From: Bryobacterales bacterium
GTDB lineage: Bacteria; Acidobacteriota; Terriglobia; Bryobacterales; UBA6623
Length of the DNA stretch: 64,000 nucleotides
Direction: 5' to 3'
Assembly: GCA_028819255.1 (NCBI GenBank)
Contig: JAPPMB010000137.1
Location: 39,633 to 103,632 of the forward strand
A program made the translations under genes and the position numbers. Position 1 is the stretch's first letter, and each line of letters begins with the position of its first letter. This document shows positions 17,801 to 26,876 of the stretch, piece by piece. Below the pieces are notes generated by a model. The model searched no databases and was not told the origin of the DNA. It worked only from the letters and a program-made list of their open reading frames with translations.

Positions 17801-20548
17801 ATGCGAATGCAGTTTCGAATCCGCAGCCTGGCCTTTCCGTTCCTAGTGTCGATGTGCTTCGTGGCTGGCCCGACGCAGCCTGTGACCGGCGCGCCCGGAT
17901 CCGGCCTCGACCGGGTCCTGACGCTGGCGGAGTCAAGGACGGGCCCCCACGCTCTCTCGGTGGACCGGGGCGCTTCGGGCCTCTGGCAGCGGCTCCTGCG
18001 GCTGCAGACGACGGCGAGCGTCCTCTATACGATCGCTCATCCCGATGACGAGCAGGGAGGGACCCTGACGTACCTCAGCCGAGGCCGGGGCGTGCGGACC
18101 TCGCTCCTGTCGCTCAATCGCGGCGAGGGCGGCGCCAATGCCATCGGTCCCGAGCTGTTTGACGGATTGGGCTTGGTTCGAACCGAGGAGCTGCTCGTTT
18201 CCGACCGCTATTACGGCCTGGACGACCAGTACTTCACGACGTTGATCGACTACGGCTACTCCAAGAACTTGGACGAGGCGCTCCGTCAATGGGGAAGGGA
18301 GAACGTCCTTCGGGATGTCGTGCGGGTGATTCGGATCAACCGTCCGCTAGTTCTCATCTCGCGCTTTTACGGCGGCCCGAGAGACGGACACGGCAACCAC
18401 GAGACGGCCGGAGCCGTGACACAGGAGGCGTTCGACGCGGCAGGGGATCCCGATCGGTTCCCCGATCAGATCGGCAAGGAGGGACTCCGGCCCTGGCAGC
18501 CCCTGAAGCTGTATCGAAGCAACCTCCGCTCGAGACGCCTGTCGGGTCCCGGCATCGAGCCTCCGGATCACCGCTGGCACGTTGACGTCAATTCCGGAAC
18601 GTTCAGCCCCTGGCTGGGAGAGAGCTACGAAGAGTTCGCGGCGCTGGGCCTGAGCTTTCAGCGCTCCCAGGTGAGCGGCCGCCGGCGCGAGCGGTCCGGA
18701 GAACATCACCAGTACTTCGAGAGAGTGCGGAGCCGGGTGGAAGGTCCGGAGCGGGAAACCGGATTCTTCGACGGGATCGACACGTCTGTCGCGGGAGTCT
18801 TCGAACTGTTGGGAGCCGCGCCTCCCGAGGGCGTCTTCAGGTTGCTCCTGGAAGTCGAGGGCAACGTCAGCGATGCCGTCGCAGCCTATAGCGCACGCAA
18901 TCCAGCCGCGGTTGTGCCCTTTCTGGTTCGGGGTCTGGGCGTGACGCGCGAGGCGATACGCCTCTCCCAAGGCCACGATGAGGCGCTGTTCCTCCTTGCA
19001 ATCAAGGAGCACCAGTTCCAGGAAGCCATCAACACGGCTCTCGGAATTCAGTTCCGAGCCGTGTCCGCGCCGCTCGATTCCGGAGCGCCGGCTTCACCGT
19101 TCGCTCCGCTCGCCACCATGGGGCCCGCGGTTCCAGGCCAGCGGTTCCAAGTCGAAGTCTCCATCGTCAATCCCAGCAGCCTCCCGATTGAAACCGAAGG
19201 AATCGCCTTTGAAGGCGCTGGCGACTGGGGGGTCGAGGGGGATTCCAGTTCGGGCAAGGTGCTCCGGTCCGGCAAGAGGCTTGCAGCCCGGTTTGTCGTT
19301 GAGACGCCTCGGGATGCGGCCCTCTCACGGCGCTACTTTCATCGCGAATCGATCCGCGACAGCCGCTACGCCGTCCGGGATCCGGAATCCCTGCACCTTG
19401 CCGGGCGTGCTCCTGCCCTCTCGGCGGCGGTCGACTACGCCATTGGCGGCCAGTCGGTGCGCGCCGGCGGGGTCGTGTACCGCCGGGAAGCGAACCTTCC
19501 GTACGGATACGAGTACCGCGAGCTGAAGATCGTTCCGGCACTCGCCGTGAACGTCTCGCCGGCCAATCTGATCGTTCCGCTTGGCTCGCGTCGGAACGCG
19601 GTGTCGGTTGATGTGGAGGTGCTCAACAGCCAGGACGGCGAGATCCAGGGTGAACTCTCGCTGGAAACCCCCGAAGGCTGGCTCGCCGAGCCGGCTAGGC
19701 AGAAGTTCGAGTTCTCCCAGACGAACGCACGCCGCAACTTCAGCTTCTCGGTCACCGTGCCCCGACTCCGGGAAGGGACGTACGATCTGCGAGCCGTCGC
19801 CCGTGCGGGAGGGCGGGAATACCGCCAGGGATATCAGGTGATCCGGCACAGGGACTACGACGTTCGCTACCTGTACCGGGATTCCGTGACACGTGTCCGG
19901 GGCGTCGATGTCAAGATCGCTTCCGGCTTGAAGGTGGGGTACGTGATGGGCGTGGGAGACGAGGTTCCAAGCGGAATCGAACAGATGGGCGCCGAGGTCA
20001 CCTTGCTGGGCACCGACGATCTGGCTACGGGAGACCTGGGGACCTATGGGGCGATCGTGGTGGGCACGCGGGCCTACGCTGTGCGGCGGGACCTGATCAA
20101 CTACAACCGGCGTCTGCTGGAGTACGCCCGCGACGGCGGAAACCTGGTCATTCTCTACCAGACCCAGGAGTTCGTGCCCGCCAAGTGGGCGGCGTTCCCG
20201 GCCGATCTGCCGCGCAGGGCGGAGGAGGTTTCCGAGGAGGATTCGCCCGTCCGAATCCTGGCTCCCGACCATCCCGTTTTCCTGCGACCCAACGCGGTCG
20301 TGGCCGCCGACTTCGAGGACTGGATCGAGCAGCGCGGCTCCAAGTTCTTTTCCTCCTGGGACAGCGCGTACGTGCCCCTCGTCGAGACACAGGACAAGGG
20401 CCAGGCACCTCAGAGCGGCGGATGGCTAACGGCGCGGTTCGGCAGGGGCCACTACACCTACTTCGCCTATGCGGTCCACCGGCAGCTCCCCTACAGCGTG
20501 CCCGGAGCGTATCGCATCTTCGCCAACGTCCTGTCCCTTGGCCACTGA
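17801..20548 (+). CDS. exported PIG-L family deacetylase with C-terminal GATase/ThuA-like domain
   Basis: The 915-residue protein starts with a Sec signal (about residues 1-30). Residues ~75-290 form the PIG-L (LmbE-like) domain. HPDDE at 80-84 gives zinc ligands and the catalytic aspartate, RGEGGAN follows, and GHGNHE near residue 195-200 supplies the last histidine. PIG-L enzymes remove acetyl groups from N-acetylglucosamine-type substrates. The middle (about 430-690) is beta-rich and resembles NPCBM/Ig-like modules. The last ~220 residues (GYVMGVGDEVPSGIEQMGAE and YGAIVVGTRAYAVR) resemble the class I glutamine-amidotransferase-like/ThuA fold. The full-length combination is known from Acidobacteria and Bacteroidetes. 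Extracytoplasmic glycan processing is inferred. Confidence 0.88.
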   Translation: MRMQFRIRSLAFPFLVSMCFVAGPTQPVTGAPGSGLDRVLTLAESRTGPHALSVDRGASGLWQRLLRLQTTASVLYTIAHPDDEQGGTLTYLSRGRGVRTSLLSLNRGEGGANAIGPELFDGLGLVRTEELLVSDRYYGLDDQYFTTLIDYGYSKNLDEALRQWGRENVLRDVVRVIRINRPLVLISRFYGGPRDGHGNHETAGAVTQEAFDAAGDPDRFPDQIGKEGLRPWQPLKLYRSNLRSRRLSGPGIEPPDHRWHVDVNSGTFSPWLGESYEEFAALGLSFQRSQVSGRRRERSGEHHQYFERVRSRVEGPERETGFFDGIDTSVAGVFELLGAAPPEGVFRLLLEVEGNVSDAVAAYSARNPAAVVPFLVRGLGVTREAIRLSQGHDEALFLLAIKEHQFQEAINTALGIQFRAVSAPLDSGAPASPFAPLATMGPAVPGQRFQVEVSIVNPSSLPIETEGIAFEGAGDWGVEGDSSSGKVLRSGKRLAARFVVETPRDAALSRRYFHRESIRDSRYAVRDPESLHLAGRAPALSAAVDYAIGGQSVRAGGVVYRREANLPYGYEYRELKIVPALAVNVSPANLIVPLGSRRNAVSVDVEVLNSQDGEIQGELSLETPEGWLAEPARQKFEFSQTNARRNFSFSVTVPRLREGTYDLRAVARAGGREYRQGYQVIRHRDYDVRYLYRDSVTRVRGVDVKIASGLKVGYVMGVGDEVPSGIEQMGAEVTLLGTDDLATGDLGTYGAIVVGTRAYAVRRDLINYNRRLLEYARDGGNLVILYQTQEFVPAKWAAFPADLPRRAEEVSEEDSPVRILAPDHPVFLRPNAVVAADFEDWIEQRGSKFFSSWDSAYVPLVETQDKGQAPQSGGWLTARFGRGHYTYFAYAVHRQLPYSVPGAYRIFANVLSLGH

Positions 20549-20792
20549 TCGGAGGAAGGCGCTTGGTCGGGCCCGCGCAGTGCCCCGGAACCCCACGTTG
20601 ACCTCGGCACTCCACCCGAGTGCTGCCACCATGTCTGGGTAGTTACCCGTTTCGGCAACCTACGGACTTCAACGCCCACTTTGGGCTCGATCATGATCCT
20701 CCCGCCGGTGCATTGTCGATAGAATGTCTCTGAGTTCCAGCGCCGGAGGGCGAACCGGAGTGTTCGTATCCCGGCCGGGCTGACCCGGAAGC

Positions 20793-22211
20793 ATGACAGT
20801 TCACACCACGCCGACACGTCGATCCGTTCTGCGCGATGCCACGATGGGCATCGGCTGGTGCGCGTTTGCTTCGCTGCTGGCCAGGGAACACGCGCACGGG
20901 TCCTATGATCCCGCAGACCCGCTCGCCCCAAAGATGCCTCCCCTGCCGGCCAGAGCGAAGCGAGTCATCCACATCTTCATGAACGGCGGCCCCTCGCAGG
21001 TCGACACGTTTGACCCGAAGCCCGCGCTGACGCGATACGGCGGTCAGAAGCTTCCGGTCCATCTCCGGACCGAGCGCGAGACAGGCGCCGCATTTCCTTC
21101 GCCGTTCGAATTCAGGAAGCACGGTCAGAGCGGTATCGAGGTCAGCGAGATCTTTCCGAAGGTCGCGGAACACGTTGACGATCTCTGCGTGATTCGGTCC
21201 ATGCACACCAACATTCCGAACCACGGTCCCTCCCTGATGTTGATGAACACAGGGTCGAGCCAGCAGTCGCGCCCCAGTTTCGGCTCCTGGCTCACATACG
21301 GACTGGGCACGGAGAACCGCAATCTCCCCGGTTTCGTCGTCCTCTGTCCCGGCGGGTACCCGGTCTTCGCGGCGCGGAACTGGCGTTCGGCGTTTCTGCC
21401 GGGTTCGTTCCAGGGAACGCATATCGACACCCTGCACCAGGCTCCGGAGAAGCTGATCGCGAACGTTCGGAGCGGATTCGCGAGCGAGGGCTCCCAGCGC
21501 CGGCAGCTGGACCTCCTGCAGCGGCTCAACCGCGTCCACGCATCAGACAGGCCCGGGGATGCACTGCTGGAGGCGAGGGCTCAGTCCTTCGAACTGGCAT
21601 TTCGCATGCAGATGGAGGCTACCGATGTCTTCAACGTCGGCCGCGAGCCGGAGTCGGTGCGCAACTTGTACGGGGACACGGTGCATGGCCGGCAAATGCT
21701 GATCGCCCGCAGACTCCTCGAAAAGGGCGTCCGGGTTGTCCAGGTCTGGCACGGCGCCGGACAGCCGTGGGACTCTCACAGCGAAATCGAGGCGAACCAC
21801 CGTCGACTGGCCGGAGAATGCGACGCTCCGATCGCCGCCTTGCTCACCGACCTGAAGCAGCGTGGAATGCTTGACGACACACTCGTCATCTGGGGCGGTG
21901 AGTTCGGACGGACGCCGGTCGTCGAGTTGACGTCGTTCGGCTCGAATCACGGCAAGAACGGGCGCGACCACAACTCGTACGGGTTCTCGATGTGGCTTGC
22001 CGGCGGGGGCGTCAAGGGCGGCTACGTTCACGGCGCAACCGACGATTTCGGGTTTCGGGCCGCGGAGAAGAAGGTCCACGTGCATGACCTGCACGCCACG
22101 CTGCTGTATCTGCTGGGCTTCGACCACGAGCGATTCACGTTCCGACACTCGGGCAGGGACTTCCGATTCACGGATGTCCACGGCCGGGTCGTGCATGACC
22201 TGATCAGCTGA
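20793..22211 (+). CDS. DUF1501 family protein, Tat-type export signal
   Basis: A 472-residue protein. TRRSVLRDATMGIG (about residues 8-21) followed by a hydrophobic stretch is a twin-arginine-like signal. The DUF1501 features are clear: VIHIFMNGGPSQVDTFDPKP, then NHGPSLMLMNTG, VWGGEFGRTP and NGRDHNSYGFS. DUF1501 proteins have an alkaline-phosphatase/sulfatase-related fold and normally sit next to a DUF1549/DUF1553 cytochrome gene. No such partner is present, since a PIG-L gene precedes it and a YfgM-like gene follows. Function is unknown. Confidence 0.9.
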   Translation: MTVHTTPTRRSVLRDATMGIGWCAFASLLAREHAHGSYDPADPLAPKMPPLPARAKRVIHIFMNGGPSQVDTFDPKPALTRYGGQKLPVHLRTERETGAAFPSPFEFRKHGQSGIEVSEIFPKVAEHVDDLCVIRSMHTNIPNHGPSLMLMNTGSSQQSRPSFGSWLTYGLGTENRNLPGFVVLCPGGYPVFAARNWRSAFLPGSFQGTHIDTLHQAPEKLIANVRSGFASEGSQRRQLDLLQRLNRVHASDRPGDALLEARAQSFELAFRMQMEATDVFNVGREPESVRNLYGDTVHGRQMLIARRLLEKGVRVVQVWHGAGQPWDSHSEIEANHRRLAGECDAPIAALLTDLKQRGMLDDTLVIWGGEFGRTPVVELTSFGSNHGKNGRDHNSYGFSMWLAGGGVKGGYVHGATDDFGFRAAEKKVHVHDLHATLLYLLGFDHERFTFRHSGRDFRFTDVHGRVVHDLIS

Positions 22212-22325
22212 CCTCGCCGCCGGCTCGACGTCGGTCGGAATCCGCCTCGCAGCGTCAGGCTAGAATGGGAGTGCGTGGGGCGTCCGTCCGGAGGCCCCAG
22301 CGTTGCCGGAAGGCAAGGTGACCCG

Positions 22326-23030
22326 TTGGCTAGGCTCCGTCGCAAGGATCTGAAACGAGACCGGTTCGTCGAGGAGGTCACACACCAGGTAAGGTTCGTT
22401 ACCAGGCACAAGAGGCAGTTCATCGGCGCGGGCATTGCAGCTGCTGTCCTGCTCGTCGCCGGAGTTGGCTACTGGACCTACGACAGGCAGAGACAGGCCG
22501 AGTCCCGCGCCGCCCTGCAGGAGGCGATCGAACTGTTCCACGGCGAGGTCACCTCCGAGGAGCGCCCCGGCTTCAAGACGTTCGCCACCGAGGCCGACCG
22601 AACCGACCAGGTCACGCGCGCCCTCGACGCAATCAGCCTGGACTACCCCGGAACGGTCGCCGCCACGGGCGCGTCGTACTACTCCGGTCTCCTGGACCGG
22701 GAGCACGGCAACATCGCTGAGGCGCGCGCTCATTTCGAGCAGGCCGTAAGAGGGAGGGGGGCCGAGTTTGCGGCCTTGGCTCGCCTCGCGCTCGGAGGGC
22801 TGCTGCTCGACCAGGGAGAAGCCGATGCGGCCAGGGTGCAGTTCGAAACGCTGGCTGAAGACCCCACCCGTCTTGTATCCCGGGATCTCGCAAACATCGA
22901 GATCGCCCGCACGTTTGCCGTCAGCGATCCGGAGCGGGCCCGCGAAATCCTGAGCACAATCCAAGCGGAGAACGGTCCCGCCAGTGCCATGGCGTCAGCG
23001 TTGATGGAGACACTGGGCGAGGGCGGCTGA
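22326..23030 (+). CDS. YfgM-like membrane-anchored TPR protein (TPR_21 family)
   Basis: I choose TTG 22326 as start. It gives ARLRRKDLKRDRFVEEV, matching the conserved N-terminus of acidobacterial homologues (family starts resemble MARxxRKELKxDKF). A GGAAGG/AAGG ribosome site precedes it, and the upstream GTG at 22275 adds an unrelated stretch. The 234-residue product has a short cytoplasmic basic segment, one transmembrane helix (about residues 36-56) and a periplasmic tetratricopeptide domain. E. coli YfgM, of the same family, is an ancillary SecYEG subunit interacting with PpiD. The role here is inferred from family only. Confidence 0.75.
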   Translation: MARLRRKDLKRDRFVEEVTHQVRFVTRHKRQFIGAGIAAAVLLVAGVGYWTYDRQRQAESRAALQEAIELFHGEVTSEERPGFKTFATEADRTDQVTRALDAISLDYPGTVAATGASYYSGLLDREHGNIAEARAHFEQAVRGRGAEFAALARLALGGLLLDQGEADAARVQFETLAEDPTRLVSRDLANIEIARTFAVSDPERAREILSTIQAENGPASAMASALMETLGEGG

Positions 23031-23044
23031 TCCCCGGTAGGGCG

Positions 23045-24205
23045 ATGACAGCCAGGCTGCGGTTCCCTACCGGGCAATCGCGCCTGCGCAGGCACCCGGA
23101 GCCTCCGGACCCAGACACGTACCGCAATCCGTTCCAGCGGGACCGGGACCGCATCATCCACTCCCGTGCATTCCGGCGGCTTGCAGGAAAGACCCAGGTC
23201 ATAACCCTCCCGAGCTCCGAGCACAGTCGGACCCGGCTGACCCATACGATCGAGGTGTCGCAGATCGCACGGACCGTCGCGACGGCACTGGGGCTCAACG
23301 TCGACCTCGTTGAGGCGCTTGCGCTTGGCCACGACCTCGGGCACCCGGCATTCGGCCACACGGGAGAGACTGCCCTGAACGCCGAAATGCGCCGGCACGG
23401 ACTGCACTTCGACCACAACCTGCATGCCCTGCGCATCGTTGAGCACTTCGAGGGCCGCTACGCCGCGTTCCGCGGCCTGAACCTGACGTTCGAGGTCCGG
23501 GAGGGTCTGATCAAGCACTCCCGCGACCTGGACCCGGATGAGCCCCTCCACCGGGCATACTGTGAGTACCTGCCGGGTCAGCAACCGCTGCTCGAGGCTC
23601 AGATGATCGACGCGGCCGACGAGGTGGCCTACCTGACCGCCGACCTCGAGGACGCCGTCGAGGGGCGGTTTCTCGATCAGCACGAGATTCGTCGGCGAGT
23701 GCCGGCGTTTGCCGACCTTGCGTACCGAGTGCGGTCAGAGTATCCGGGCTGCGACAGCCGTCGCGCAATGCGGGAAACGCAGCGCCGGCTGGTCGGCCTG
23801 CTCGTGCGAGGTCTGATCGAGGGCATCCGGTGCACTGCCGAGGATTCCGGCGCCAATAGCTGGCAGGCTGTCCGTCACCTGCCTGAGAGGATAGTCACAT
23901 CCGCCGAGCCAACCGCGGAGACGATGCGGGAGATTCGATCTCTTCTGACCGAGTCATACTACACTGCCATGGCCACCCGCCGGATCGCGAACCGGTGCGC
24001 GGACAAGCTGAGAGAACTCTTCCGGCACTACATGGACCACCCGCAGGCTCTGCCGGACAATCGGGCCGAACTTCTCCGAAGCGAACCGCTGCCCCAGGTC
24101 GTCTGCGATTACGTGGCCGGCATGACGGACGCGTACCTGCTCAGGCGCTACGATCAGCTGTTGGGCGGGAGGCGCAGTGAGGAGCTCAGTGGCACCCTCG
24201 CATAG
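23045..24205 (+). CDS. dgt: deoxyguanosinetriphosphate triphosphohydrolase-like HD protein
   Basis: The 386-residue product hydrolyses dNTPs to deoxynucleosides and triphosphate, if it acts like its family. The HD-domain metal ligands are visible: RLTHTIEVSQ (His67) and LGHDLGHPAFGHTGE (His96-Asp97), with the family N-terminus YRNPFQRDRDRIIHSRAFRR. Length and pattern fit the shorter dGTPase-like subfamily. It starts 14 bases after the YfgM-like gene, and its 3' end overlaps the HIT-type gene by 29 bases, so the three probably share a transcript. Confidence 0.92.
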   Translation: MTARLRFPTGQSRLRRHPEPPDPDTYRNPFQRDRDRIIHSRAFRRLAGKTQVITLPSSEHSRTRLTHTIEVSQIARTVATALGLNVDLVEALALGHDLGHPAFGHTGETALNAEMRRHGLHFDHNLHALRIVEHFEGRYAAFRGLNLTFEVREGLIKHSRDLDPDEPLHRAYCEYLPGQQPLLEAQMIDAADEVAYLTADLEDAVEGRFLDQHEIRRRVPAFADLAYRVRSEYPGCDSRRAMRETQRRLVGLLVRGLIEGIRCTAEDSGANSWQAVRHLPERIVTSAEPTAETMREIRSLLTESYYTAMATRRIANRCADKLRELFRHYMDHPQALPDNRAELLRSEPLPQVVCDYVAGMTDAYLLRRYDQLLGGRRSEELSGTLA

Positions 24206-24761
24206 ATTCGGCTGGCTGCGTCTGGCGGGCGTCGCAGGATTGGCGTGCTGGGCGCTTGTCCCGCTAGTCCCGATGCCAATCGTCAGCTGCCCATGCGATC
24301 ACGCCGAGGCCGAGACCCTCGCGAGCAGGGTCTGCAGCCTGTGCGGCACAGCGGAGCGGCACACCGACGAGATCTACTTCCTGAAGGACATTAACCCTCA
24401 CAAACCCAGTCGCTACCTGGCGTTGCCCAAGTCGCACTCGAGTGGATTCCAGTCCACCACCCATTTGCCCGAATCACTCCGGGCCGCTCTCTGGCTCCGG
24501 GCTGCGGAGCGTGCCGAGCAGCTGTATCCCGGAAGATGGGGCCTTGCCCAGAACAGCCACTATTTCCGCACGCAGTGCCACGCGCACATCCACATTGGCC
24601 CCCTGAGCCCGGAGGTGGAGGACGTGGGCGGGACTCTCTACCGCACGACGGGCGAGTTTCCCGACGTCGGACCCGAACAGGGAATGTGGATCCACCCCAA
24701 GGACGGCGGGTTCTGCGTGCATCTGGACAGGGACCTTGCCGAGATCGTCCTGGTTCGGTGA
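24177..24761 (+). CDS. membrane-anchored or exported HIT-type hydrolase
   Basis: A 194-residue protein from GTG 24177 inside the end of dgt (GTG 24189 is an alternative). Residues ~12-38 are hydrophobic, a signal or anchor, ending near a CPC motif that could be a lipobox-like site or metal site. A second pair, CSLC, follows at 53-56. The HIT triad is CHAHIHIGPL, with His135, His137 and His139. LKDINPHKPSRYLALPKSH fits the HIT nucleotide-binding strand region. HIT proteins hydrolyse or transfer nucleotidyl groups. A signal sequence on a HIT domain is unusual, and CDP-diacylglycerol pyrophosphatase is a membrane-linked precedent. Substrate unknown. Confidence 0.7.
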   Translation: MRSSVAPSHRFGWLRLAGVAGLACWALVPLVPMPIVSCPCDHAEAETLASRVCSLCGTAERHTDEIYFLKDINPHKPSRYLALPKSHSSGFQSTTHLPESLRAALWLRAAERAEQLYPGRWGLAQNSHYFRTQCHAHIHIGPLSPEVEDVGGTLYRTTGEFPDVGPEQGMWIHPKDGGFCVHLDRDLAEIVLVR

Positions 24762-24776
24762 GACCGCGGCCGAGGC

Positions 24777-25778
24777 TCAGGGCGCCTCCCAGCCGCCGCT
24801 CTGGGCGGACCGGAAGATCGCATCGATGATTCGCATCCCCTGAACGGCGTTCTCCAGGGGGAAGTCGAGGGGAGCCCCCGTCCGGACGGCCTTCGAGAAC
24901 ACGTCGCCTTGGGCCGCGTACTGGTCGGTCACCGGGAATTCCTCGACGCGCACGCCGGCGTTTCCGAGCCGGCTGCCGTCATCAAGGAAAATCCGGCAGG
25001 GCCTGTCCGGCGGGGCGTTGAACGGAATCTCGATCTCGATTCGCCCCTTCGTGCCGAGGGCCTGAATGCGCTGGTACGGGGTGATCTGGGTCGAGCAGGT
25101 GAAGGTGGCGTGCCCGGCCGGAAAGTCGAGCATCGCGGAGGTCAGACGATCAATGCCCCAGTCCGGGTCGCGCTCGATCAGGCTGACGACCCGTGTCGGT
25201 TCGGCGTCGAAGAGGAAGCGCGAGCCGGTGATCGGATAGCAGCCGATGTCGTAGAGCCCGCCGCCGCCGATCTCGGCGATGTTCCGGATGTTCTCCGGGT
25301 CGCGGTTGTTGTAGCTGAAGAATCCCTGCACGGCGCGCAGCGCGCCGATTCTTCCGGTGCGGACCAGACTGCGGGCCCGAAGCCATTGCGGGTGACAGCG
25401 GACCATGAACGCTTCCTGAATCAGCACGCCGGCGGCATCGCGCGCCTCGACGAGGTCTTGGGCCTCGGCGGCGTTCAGCGCGACGGGCTTCTCGCAGAGG
25501 ACGTGCTTGCCGGCCTGCGCGGCCGCGATCGAGAGCGGCACGTGCAGGTGGTTGGGAAGCGGATTGTAGACGGCCTCGACCCCAGGATCCGCCAGCAGCT
25601 CCTCGTAGGAGCCGTAGGCGGTGGGAATGCCCAGGGTGTCGGCCGCTGCCCCCGCCTTGGACTCGTCTCGCGACGCGATGGCGACGATTTCGCAGAGGTC
25701 CGACGTCTGCATGGCCGGGATGACCTTCAGCAGGCCGATCTTGGCAGTGCTGATGATTCCCCATCGGACGGGTTTCAC
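24777..25778 (-). CDS. Gfo/Idh/MocA family NAD(P)-dependent oxidoreductase
   Basis: A 333-residue cytoplasmic enzyme. The N-terminus VRWGIISTAKIG carries a Rossmann-type glycine region, and CEKPVALN (about residues 95-102) is the EKP motif with the catalytic lysine. GGGLYDIGCYPI fits the C-terminal sheet domain, with the conserved histidine position replaced by cysteine-type residues common in this subgroup. These enzymes oxidise or reduce sugars and inositols. Convergent with the HIT gene and 64 bases downstream of the aldolase gene on the same strand, so likely one transcript with it. Substrate unknown. Confidence 0.9.
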   Translation of the reverse strand: MKPVRWGIISTAKIGLLKVIPAMQTSDLCEIVAIASRDESKAGAAADTLGIPTAYGSYEELLADPGVEAVYNPLPNHLHVPLSIAAAQAGKHVLCEKPVALNAAEAQDLVEARDAAGVLIQEAFMVRCHPQWLRARSLVRTGRIGALRAVQGFFSYNNRDPENIRNIAEIGGGGLYDIGCYPITGSRFLFDAEPTRVVSLIERDPDWGIDRLTSAMLDFPAGHATFTCSTQITPYQRIQALGTKGRIEIEIPFNAPPDRPCRIFLDDGSRLGNAGVRVEEFPVTDQYAAQGDVFSKAVRTGAPLDFPLENAVQGMRIIDAIFRSAQSGGWEAP

Positions 25779-25842
25779 GGCTTCACCTCGTATGGATCCC
25801 GCCCCGGCGGCCGCGGCGGCAAGGAGCCTGGCAAGCGGGGGC

Positions 25843-26655
25843 TCACATGTAGCCGCCGGCCTTGCCGCCGGCGGCCGCTCCCGCAGCGGCGGCGTCCATC
25901 TCGGACCGCATGGCGCGGAAGCCGTTGAGCAGCACCGACATGTCCGTGCCGCAGACGAGGAAGCGCGCGCCGTGGTCCCGTGCGCGCCGCAGCATCTTGG
26001 TGGTGCCGAAGTGCACGCCCGGGGCCACGCCCGCGCGGTTGCAGGCCTTGACCATGCGATCGAAAGCGGACCAGAACATCGGGTGCTCGAAGTCGCCGGG
26101 AATCCCTAGCGACACGGAAAGGTCGAACGGGCCGACCATGGTCGCGTCGACGCCCTCGACCGCAACGATTTCCTCGATCGACTCCACACATCCGCGTGTT
26201 TCCATCTGGACGATCACCATCGACTCTCGATTCGCGGACTCCATTTCGGCCGCCGCACCATGAAAGTCCAGATCAGTCACGATGCTGCGCAGGCCGTAGC
26301 CGCGCCGGCCCTGCGGCGGGAACTTCATCGCGGCGACAATCCTGAGCGTCTCCTCGACGGACTCGGTGCGAGGGCTGATGATCCCCATCGCACCGACATC
26401 GAGCATGCGGGCAAGAAAGAAGTACTCGGACTGCGGCACCCGCACCAGCGGGACGACGCCGCTCGACTTGGCGACTCGGACGAAGCTCTGGACATCATCG
26501 AAGCCGGTCCGGGCATGCTCGCTGTCGATGAAGAAGAAATCTAGCCCGGCGGCCTGAACCGCGATGACGATCTCCGGATTGAAGCAGTCCGTAATGCACG
26601 TTCCGAGCACGGTTCCGCCTGTCTGGAGCGTGGCTTTGATGGAGTTTCGCTGCAT
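25843..26655 (-). CDS. HpcH/HpaI family class II aldolase
   Basis: A 270-residue enzyme matching 4-hydroxy-2-oxoheptanedioate/2-keto-3-deoxy-sugar-acid aldolases. Features are DFFFIDSEHARTGFDD, VRVPQSEYFFLARMLDVGAM, the metal-binding glutamate in QMETRG, and MVGPFDLSVSLG with the second metal ligand. The alanine-rich C-terminal tail (residues 250-270) is longer than usual. The reaction would be metal-dependent cleavage or formation of a 2-keto-3-hydroxy acid, giving pyruvate. With the following Gfo/Idh/MocA gene it suggests a small sugar-acid catabolic pair. Confidence 0.9.
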   Translation of the reverse strand: MQRNSIKATLQTGGTVLGTCITDCFNPEIVIAVQAAGLDFFFIDSEHARTGFDDVQSFVRVAKSSGVVPLVRVPQSEYFFLARMLDVGAMGIISPRTESVEETLRIVAAMKFPPQGRRGYGLRSIVTDLDFHGAAAEMESANRESMVIVQMETRGCVESIEEIVAVEGVDATMVGPFDLSVSLGIPGDFEHPMFWSAFDRMVKACNRAGVAPGVHFGTTKMLRRARDHGARFLVCGTDMSVLLNGFRAMRSEMDAAAAGAAAGGKAGGYM

Positions 26656-26721
26656 GGGAATCCGTGAAGATCCTAGCGCACTGGAGCGATCGGGCGGACC
26701 GGCGCTCGCTGCAAGTGGAAA

Positions 26722-26798
<77 letters not shown>

Positions 26799-26876
26799 GG
26801 GGACCAGCGGCCGCCGCCACGCAGCAACCGGACAAGTTCGATACTAGCACAGGCCGGAGCCGTGCCCGCCGCCGGT

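Noticed and set aside
23045..24761. Antiphage defence island built around the dGTPase
   Set aside because: The dGTPase belongs to the ordinary housekeeping-like group, the neighbours are not defence genes, and no nuclease, sensor or mobile element accompanies it.
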